A stretch of DNA of 23,448 bases, from positions 1-23,448 of the forward strand of contig CAXNAD020000246.1 in the NCBI GenBank assembly GCA_964200185.2, read 5' to 3'. This document shows, one piece after another, positions 21,601 to 23,448 of this stretch. The notes under the pieces were generated by a model. The model saw only the letters and a list, made by a program, of their open reading frames with translations, made no database searches and was not told the origin of the DNA. Each line of letters begins with the position of its first letter. The first letter of the stretch is position 1. A program made the translations under genes and the position numbers. Source of the DNA: Choristocarpus tenellus KU-1152. Its lineage: Eukaryota; Phaeophyceae.

Positions 21601-21912
21601 GATCCGACTACCAATTGAAGCCAGAAGCGCAGAACGTGGTAGACTGGACCAGTTCTGACTAATCATATATAAAAACACCATCCCTCTCTTGGCATGCTTA
21701 ACAGCGAATGGCAGAAGTATATTCTTCAAGTCATCAGAGAGTTAAAGTATCCTTGGCAAGCACCCATTGAACTTGGATAAGGATCGGAGAATTGGCAATA
21801 AAGTAGGTTGTCATGATCTTTCACCTGCCAACTGGCTATAAAGGAGAGCTCCATTATCAGTGTACCAGGAACCTGCATGAGAGGCTCTTCTCCGATAGCC
21901 ATTGGGGGGCAT
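595..21912 (-). CDS. MEMO1: MEMO1 homologue (Memo family, LigB-like fold), 10 exons, 3' end outside window
   Basis: The gene is rebuilt by joining ten minus-strand exons (21912-21825, 21313-21238, 20888-20790, 18207-18144, 17640-17536, 13568-13489, 10178-10131, 9492-9396, 3240-3148, 684-595). They give 280 codons with matching phases and no stop. Family landmarks occur in order: RRASHAGSWY (8-17), ALIAPHAGF (46-54), VFVIGPSHH (76-84), ETPIGDL (99-105), DEAEHSIEMHLPY (129-141), MVGS (157-160), SSDFCHWGSRF (187-197), NTICGRHPI (241-249) and YAQSS (270-274). Human MEMO1 is a cytosolic protein with a class III dioxygenase-like fold that binds copper and iron and is linked to cell motility and redox control. 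Its ligands are H49, H81 and C244; H51, H83 or H84, and C244 correspond here. ATG 21912 is chosen because TAG lies four codons upstream in frame and HAGSWY follows closely. The missing tail (DSSVSY...) should be in an exon below base 1. Family assignment is near certain; the role in this organism is inferred. Confidence 0.96.
685..3147 (-). other. MEMO1 intron 9 (2463 bases)
   Basis: The intron has a GTATGT donor and a TTCAG acceptor. It contains a tRNA-like A/B-box relic near 1047-1119. D-arm-like motifs (GGTGGTGTAGTGG near 1240, GTGGCGTAATGGATA near 2638) lack a recognisable B box. A telomere-like CCCTAACC lies near 1447. I see nothing else interpretable. Confidence 0.85.
1047..1119 (-). 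repeat. tRNA-like Pol III promoter relic (possible SINE head)
   Basis: The minus strand has an A-box-like TAGCACAATTGTG (1108-1096) and a perfect B box GGTTCAAATCC (1065-1055) at normal spacing. The T stem has one mismatch and one wobble, and the acceptor arms do not pair. It is therefore not a working tRNA; more likely it is a tRNA pseudogene or the head of a tRNA-derived SINE. Confidence 0.5.
3148..3240 (-). CDS. MEMO1: MEMO1 exon 9 (carries the Cys ligand)
   Basis: This 93-base exon encodes residues 220-250, starting GMAFVKSQDIKGFYRYL and ending NTICGRHPIA. Cys244 has the same residue number as the metal-binding Cys244 of human MEMO1. The acceptor is GTTGTCAG|GGAATG and the donor is ATTGCG|GTATGT, both phase 0. 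It lies more than 6 kb from exon 8. Confidence 0.95.
3810..4059 (+). mobile_element. Terminal-inverted-repeat element, family 1, copy B (complete)
   Basis: This 250-bp copy has perfect 19-bp inverted ends: CAAAGTATCTTAGAGGGTA at 3810-3828 and its reverse complement at 4041-4059. A second inverted pair lies further in (TCCATTTGGGG at 3837-3847, CCCCAAATGGA at 4012-4022). There is no open frame. Flanking target duplication is not obvious. It is the best-preserved copy in the window. Confidence 0.9.
4778..4958. mobile_element. Terminal-inverted-repeat element, family 2 (181 bp, G-tract ends)
   Basis: The ends are GGCTCAAAGTATCTGGG and the reverse complement of GGCTCAAAGGATCTGGG, with one mismatch in 17. 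G8/C9 tracts follow just inside. Further in there is a second inverted pair, GTCCATTCAGGGCCC (4811-4825) against GGGCCCGAATGGAC (4903-4916). The whole could fold into a long hairpin. It is non-coding. The tip CAAAGTATCT and the inner GTCCATT are shared with family 1. Confidence 0.82.
9396..9492 (-). CDS. MEMO1: MEMO1 exon 8
   Basis: The exon encodes residues 188-219: SDFCHWGSRFHYQPHD at the start and AIYKYIDWLDHQ at the end. SSDFCHWGxRF is an invariant Memo block. The acceptor is GTTCATGCAG|TTCCGA and the donor is CACCAG|GTGTGT. The exon completes Ser187 and ends in phase 0. Beyond the donor the open frame runs on but loses all similarity to the family. Confidence 0.96.
9493..10130 (-). other. 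MEMO1 intron 7 (638 bases)
   Basis: The donor is GTGAAA and the acceptor is CATGCAG. No repeat or RNA gene was seen. A spurious exon-like piece on the minus strand near 9650-9685 (TAG acceptor, GTAAGG donor) does not fit the protein. Confidence 0.85.
10131..10178 (-). CDS. MEMO1: MEMO1 exon 7 (48-base small exon)
   Basis: This very small exon completes R171 and encodes LLAPYLDDPSNFFVI (172-186) plus two bases of S187. It corresponds to human LFSKYLADPSNLFVV. The acceptor is CATTGCCTCAG|GCTGCT and the donor is ATCAG|GTGAAA. The leftover AG joins the T of exon 8 to give Ser187, completing FFVISSDFCHWG across the junction. Confidence 0.95.
10925..11961 (+). repeat. Pair of similar direct blocks about 1 kb apart
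   Basis: The block at 10925-10979 and the block at 11911-11961 share TTTGC..ATGCACCG, TGTGTT.T.CACTCT and GGCATCATGGT in the same order, with one gap of about six bases. They may be two copies of one repeat or the ends of an old element between them. No coding sequence supports an LTR element. Confidence 0.4.
11994..12240 (-). mobile_element. Terminal-inverted-repeat element, family 1, copy C (inverted)
   Basis: It has the same family in opposite orientation. It opens AAGTATCTTAGAGGGTA and closes TACCCTCGAAGATAGTTT. The interior carries reverse complements of the blocks in copies A and B (TTTTGCCCTGTTTG, AAATTACATCAAAATCGCAA, CCCCAAATGGACGCGG). The two ends differ from each other at a few positions, so it is older or more diverged than copy B. 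Confidence 0.88.
13489..13568 (-). CDS. MEMO1: MEMO1 exon 6
   Basis: This 80-base exon encodes residues 145-170 plus two bases of R171: VMEGFDFKVV, TIMVGSTSEE, QEAYYG. It occupies the family position of (V/I)(V/I)P(I/V)(M/L)VGAL...E..YG. Thr155 stands where nearly all homologues I know have proline. The acceptor is CTGTGAAG|GTGATG, with a weak pyrimidine run, and the donor is GGTCG|GTGAGT. A 143-codon plus-strand frame crosses this exon and is only its shadow. Confidence 0.92.
13880..15260 (+). pseudogene. Decayed non-LTR retrotransposon reverse transcriptase
   Basis: The order of LINE-type reverse transcriptase blocks can be followed through frameshifts and stops. Blocks are LREMVNGKAAGQ (from 13930), VPQKYKEIIIKVHQK (after the stop at 14056), FVSFINLQR then YDSVN (about 14277-14318), and CVLSPLLVNVFFTPVLKVAL (from 14472). 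These are followed by MVIVTICKVYRVETIWEADK (from 14719), GLEYLAGAISNKENIIDEI (from 14854), LQGHVTW (about 15033) and VLRKIWLLFA (15180). They match the typical succession GKAxGPDxLPxELLKLG, FIDLxKAYDSV, QGCVLSPLLFNxFF, YLGG and LLYGxxTW. The catalytic FADD-type box is not readable. It lies antisense to MEMO1 in intron 5. No endonuclease domain or poly(A) tail was recognised. Confidence 0.88.
17159..17184 (+). repeat. (AAT)n microsatellite
   Basis: About eight uninterrupted AAT units are read directly. Confidence 0.95.
17536..17640 (-). CDS. MEMO1: MEMO1 exon 5
   Basis: This 105-base exon encodes residues 110-144, including LLDTGLFEKM and DEAEHSIEMHLPYIAK. EHS(I/M)EMHLPY is one of the strongest Memo signatures. 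The acceptor follows a pyrimidine-rich run (CCTCTGATTCCCACCATGCAG) and the donor is GCAAAG|GTGTCA. Both boundaries are phase 0. The open frame continues past the donor into the intron, but the protein match stops exactly at it. Confidence 0.95.
17641..18143 (-). other. MEMO1 intron 4 (503 bases)
   Basis: The donor is GTGTCT and the acceptor is CATGCAG behind a pyrimidine-rich run. No repeat was recognised. A run of T (minus strand) lies near 18060. Confidence 0.85.
18144..18207 (-). CDS. MEMO1: MEMO1 exon 4
   Basis: This 64-base exon encodes residues 89-109, GCALSMASSLETPIGDLTID plus Q. It matches the family block CALS...(E/R)TPxxDLxID. The acceptor is ATATGACAG|GGGTTG and the donor is GACCAG|GTGTCT, in phase 0. 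It was found only by looking for this block between exons 3 and 5. The longer open frame covering 17885-18274 on the same strand is in another frame and is not the gene. Confidence 0.94.
19336..19362 (+). repeat. Interstitial telomeric-type tract
   Basis: The sequence holds three consecutive TTAGGG-type units plus a TTGGGG variant, ending TTAA. This is too short and isolated to be a chromosome end. It suggests a TTAGGG telomere in this organism. Confidence 0.8.
19627..19666 (+). repeat. Telomeric-motif insert flanked by 15-bp direct repeat
   Basis: ACCATATTCAATCAG occurs at 19627-19641 and again, perfectly, at 19652-19666. Between them lies exactly GGTTAGGGTT. The layout looks like a staggered break filled in and sealed with telomeric DNA. 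Confidence 0.85.
20375..20489. repeat. Small foldback repeat with (AGT)n edge
   Basis: ATTTGT-ACTAT-CAAGATTTG at 20375-20394 is inverted against CAAATCTTGACAAAT at 20457-20471, the right arm lacking the five-base ACTAT. TTTGATAGTA (20480-20489) echoes the outer TACTATCAA. It could be a small non-autonomous element or a local rearrangement. Confidence 0.45.
20482..20499 (+). repeat. Short AGT run
   Basis: About five TAG/AGT units adjoin the foldback repeat. Confidence 0.7.
20790..20888 (-). CDS. MEMO1: MEMO1 exon 3
   Basis: The exon encodes residues 56-87 with a split codon at each end. It reads YSGSTAAFAY at the start and RVFVIGPSHHVSL at the end; the second block carries the second metal-ligand histidine position (H83 or H84, human H81). 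The acceptor is CTGCGACAG|TTATTC. The donor is CCTCAG|GTAAGC, the best-matching GT donor in the gene. Length is 99 bases, and the AG left over is completed by the first G of exon 4 to give Arg88. Confidence 0.96.
20889..21237 (-). other. MEMO1 intron 2 (349 bases, GC-AG type)
   Basis: It begins GCGAGT and ends CTGCGACAG. It is CpG-rich compared with later introns and holds no recognisable repeat. The GC donor is fixed by the reading phase and by the F-S-Y-S-G family block across the junction. Confidence 0.85.
21238..21313 (-). CDS. MEMO1: MEMO1 exon 2, ending at a GC donor
   Basis: The exon completes Gly30 and encodes residues 31-54 plus two bases of S55. It includes RALIAPHAGF, which carries His51, the equivalent of human H49. 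The acceptor is TACTCAG|GTTGG, with a CTTAAC branch-like motif just upstream. The 3' end is GATTCAG|GCGAGT. No GT near this point keeps the F-S-Y-S-G join that the family requires, so the donor is read as GC. Confidence 0.92.
21314..21824 (-). other. MEMO1 intron 1 (511 bases)
   Basis: It begins GTGAAA and ends CTACTCAG. A 114-codon open frame on the same strand (21729-21385) lies wholly inside it and is not needed for the protein. CpG density is high. Confidence 0.88.
21825..21912 (-). CDS. MEMO1: MEMO1 exon 1 (start codon exon)
   Basis: The exon encodes residues 1-29 plus the first base of G30. It starts MPPNGYRRRASHAGSWY; the HAGSWY block is the diagnostic N-terminal Memo motif. The ATG sits in the context GGACCATGC, and an in-frame TAG four codons upstream rules out a longer start in this reading. 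It ends GCAG|GTGAAA, in phase 1, and joins the GT that opens exon 2 to give Gly30 followed by WL, as in the family pattern SQL-x-GWL. Confidence 0.95.
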
Positions 21913-22030
21913 GGTCCTCTTCCTCTACCAAATATTTTTAGTATCACCCCCCTCGAACAACATTTCCAGGATATCGGTAGAGAAAGAATATCTTACACCC
22001 ATATTCTGATCGAGACCCCCATCCACAAAT

Positions 22031-22072
22031 CACCGATCACCGATCTAAAAAAAATATCGAATTATGTTCGAT
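22031..22072. promoter_or_regulatory. Candidate upstream control region of MEMO1
   Basis: 120-160 bases upstream of the MEMO1 ATG there is a tandem CACCGAT pair (22031-22044). A perfect 6-bp-arm palindrome follows, ATCGAA-TTATG-TTCGAT (22056-22072). Placement suits a promoter or 5' UTR control site. No TATA box was assigned, and function is a guess. Confidence 0.3.
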
Positions 22073-22197
22073 TCAATTATGTCCATCAAGAGAAGTATGA
22101 TCTCCTATGTAATATCTGAGATGGTCATGTTTTGGTGAAGGAAGACTGAAGAGTATGTGATTTAGAGGTTTACTACTACTGCGTGAAGCCCAAACAT

Positions 22198-22235
<38 letters not shown>

Positions 22236-22961
22236 AATTTCAACACAACTTACATCATAATTTATAGTGGTGGAAGAGACAAATGAGTACGTACATTCAC
22301 TCCAATATAGTAATGCTTCTCATTCTTCCTGTTACTAAACCTCAAAATAGGATGTGAAAGACCTGAATTGTGGTGGCAAGAGTTAATTGTGACCAAACTA
22401 TATCTCAATACTCGAAGAAGTGGTGGGATGACTGGAGCCAACAATTTTAGAGAAAAAATCAAGACACTAATAGGGCAGTCCAATCAGTCATTTTCCAACA
22501 GTCCGTAGTGTTCAATGAGATAAAGTATAGTGTGTAGTGCCTCACTATTCATAGACCAGTATAGATAGGGTTGAAGTGGTGGTTCTGAGTCCCTGACTAG
22601 AATGAAACAGCAACTTATTATCCCCATGGTCTTCCTTCAAGCTGGACCTGGAGACCAGAAAAAATATTAAGTGGATATGAGATCTCGACCAGCAAGAACC
22701 TCCTATGTGAAGGAATGGTGAAAGGTATAATGTTGGTGACGTATGGCTTTGTCAAAGCTGGATTGTCAGGTAATCAGAAGTAAGAGAGAGAAAAGAAGAG
22801 ATATTTCATGACAAGACCATCAACAACAGGAAACAATGACCCCTAATTCATTATTGTGACTCAATTTTCAACAATACCATAGTGTGCGCAGAGATACTAG
22901 AGACTGCACATTTACAACTTACCCATGATGCACGCTTATCATGCTCGATCATCATTGACTG
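22073..22961. other. Intergenic stretch upstream of MEMO1
   Basis: It contains the (AT)n microsatellite at 22200-22231. Otherwise I see no open frame, repeat or RNA gene. Confidence 0.6.
22200..22231 (+). repeat. (AT)n microsatellite
   Basis: Sixteen AT units are read directly, about 290 bases upstream of the MEMO1 start codon. Confidence 0.95.
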
Positions 22962-23101
22962 TCAAGCAGGTGTGGTAGTCTCGGCGAAATATTTTTCAGC
23001 CTTGCGGATGACCGATATGATAAAGGATTTTTCACCTAGTCTGTATCCTCCATTGTTAAAGTAGTTCAGCAACGCGATTTCACACATGGTGACGAACGTT
23101 T
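22962..23101 (-). CDS. Candidate terminal coding exon of an unidentified upstream gene
   Basis: The minus strand gives 45 codons ending in TGA (22964-22962). It starts TFVTMCEIALLNYFNNGGYR and ends IRKAEKYFAETTTPA. Composition is protein-like, with alternating hydrophobic and charged residues. CpG density is higher than in the flanks, as in the MEMO1 exons. A possible acceptor GGGCAG lies at 23102-23107, though its pyrimidine run is weak. I do not recognise the family. If real, its gene lies head-to-tail with MEMO1, with its stop about 1.05 kb from the MEMO1 ATG. Confidence 0.45.
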
Positions 23102-23370
23102 CTGCCCTTCATGTACTCATGGAATTGTGGGTGAAAGGATAGGGTGACACCGAAATATCAATCACTACAATTGTAATAATGGTGAAGCATATCAATTTAG
23201 GTGAAGGAGGCATTCAGATTAAGGAGGCCAATGTAGAGAAATAGTGCACGAAAAGGAATGAACGACAGCAGTGGTCACTTTGCTCTCAGTGAGTAAAGTA
23301 AAGCCGCCTCCCAGCTCCCTTCCTCTTCACTCCAGCCTATGACATGCTGGATGATGTATTCTGGAATTGA
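23102..23370. other. Unassigned sequence, possibly intron of the upstream gene
   Basis: It lies directly before the candidate terminal exon. I see no recognisable exon, repeat or RNA gene before the family 2 element begins at 23371. Confidence 0.4.
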
Positions 23371-23448
23371 GACTCAAAGTATCTGGGGGGGGGGGGGTGG
23401 TTTGTGAGGAGGCGTCCGTTTCGTTCAAACAACTCTTTTTTTTCCTGA
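23371..23448 (+). mobile_element. Family 2 element, left end, cut by window edge
   Basis: It opens GACTCAAAGTATCT followed by a run of 13 G, then TGG and, further in, GGCGTCCGTTTCG. This is the same layout as the left end of the element at 4778. The right end should lie a little beyond the window. Confidence 0.7.

Noticed and set aside
21385-21729. 114-codon minus-strand open frame near the gene start
   Set aside because: It lies entirely inside intron 1; exons 1 and 2 join without it.
21877-22119. 80-codon plus-strand frame over the MEMO1 start
   Set aside because: It is a shadow of exon 1 and the upstream region; no homology recognised.
1-23448. CRISPR arrays, bacterial operons, phage or viral genes
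   Set aside because: No regularly spaced repeats, ribosome-binding sites, compact gene arrays or viral hallmark proteins were found; splicing and repeats mark a eukaryotic locus.

Overview
This is nuclear DNA from a eukaryote. It is AT-rich, has no open frame longer than about 140 codons, and carries spliceosomal introns, degenerate transposons and TTAGGG-type telomeric motifs. No bacterial gene organisation is visible. Short exons separated by kilobase introns full of repeats exclude a compact genome. The encoded protein reads to me more like plant, algal or protist homologues (for example the HPIA-LLMH stretch) than animal ones, but I cannot name the lineage from sequence alone.

The main content is one minus-strand gene that no single open frame reveals: a MEMO1 (Memo/LigB-fold) homologue. 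I rebuilt ten coding exons from protein-family landmarks combined with splice sites. They are 21912-21825, 21313-21238, 20888-20790, 18207-18144, 17640-17536, 13568-13489, 10178-10131, 9492-9396, 3240-3148 and 684-595. Together they give 840 coding bases (280 codons) with every phase matching and no internal stop. The start codon is in the window, preceded in frame by a stop. The last exon, expected to encode the DSSVSY-type tail, lies beyond base 1. The candidate metal ligands H51, H83 (or H84) and C244 are present. Nine complete introns of 349 to 6155 bases, plus one partial intron, fill the rest of the gene. Intron 2 starts with GC instead of GT.

The introns hold a decayed non-LTR retrotransposon reverse transcriptase on the plus strand (about 13880-15260, intron 5). 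They also hold three copies of a roughly 250-bp terminal-inverted-repeat element (1-237, 3810-4059, 11994-12240), and a 181-bp relative with the same tips (4778-4958). Smaller items are a tRNA-like Pol III promoter relic (1047-1119), telomeric-motif tracts (19336-19362 and 19642-19651, the second flanked by a perfect 15-bp duplication), a foldback repeat and microsatellites. A second copy of the 181-bp family runs off the right edge.

The gene's 5' end (about 20800-22080) is visibly richer in CpG than the repeat-laden introns. Upstream of the gene, 22962-23101 looks like the terminal coding exon of another minus-strand gene, which I cannot identify.
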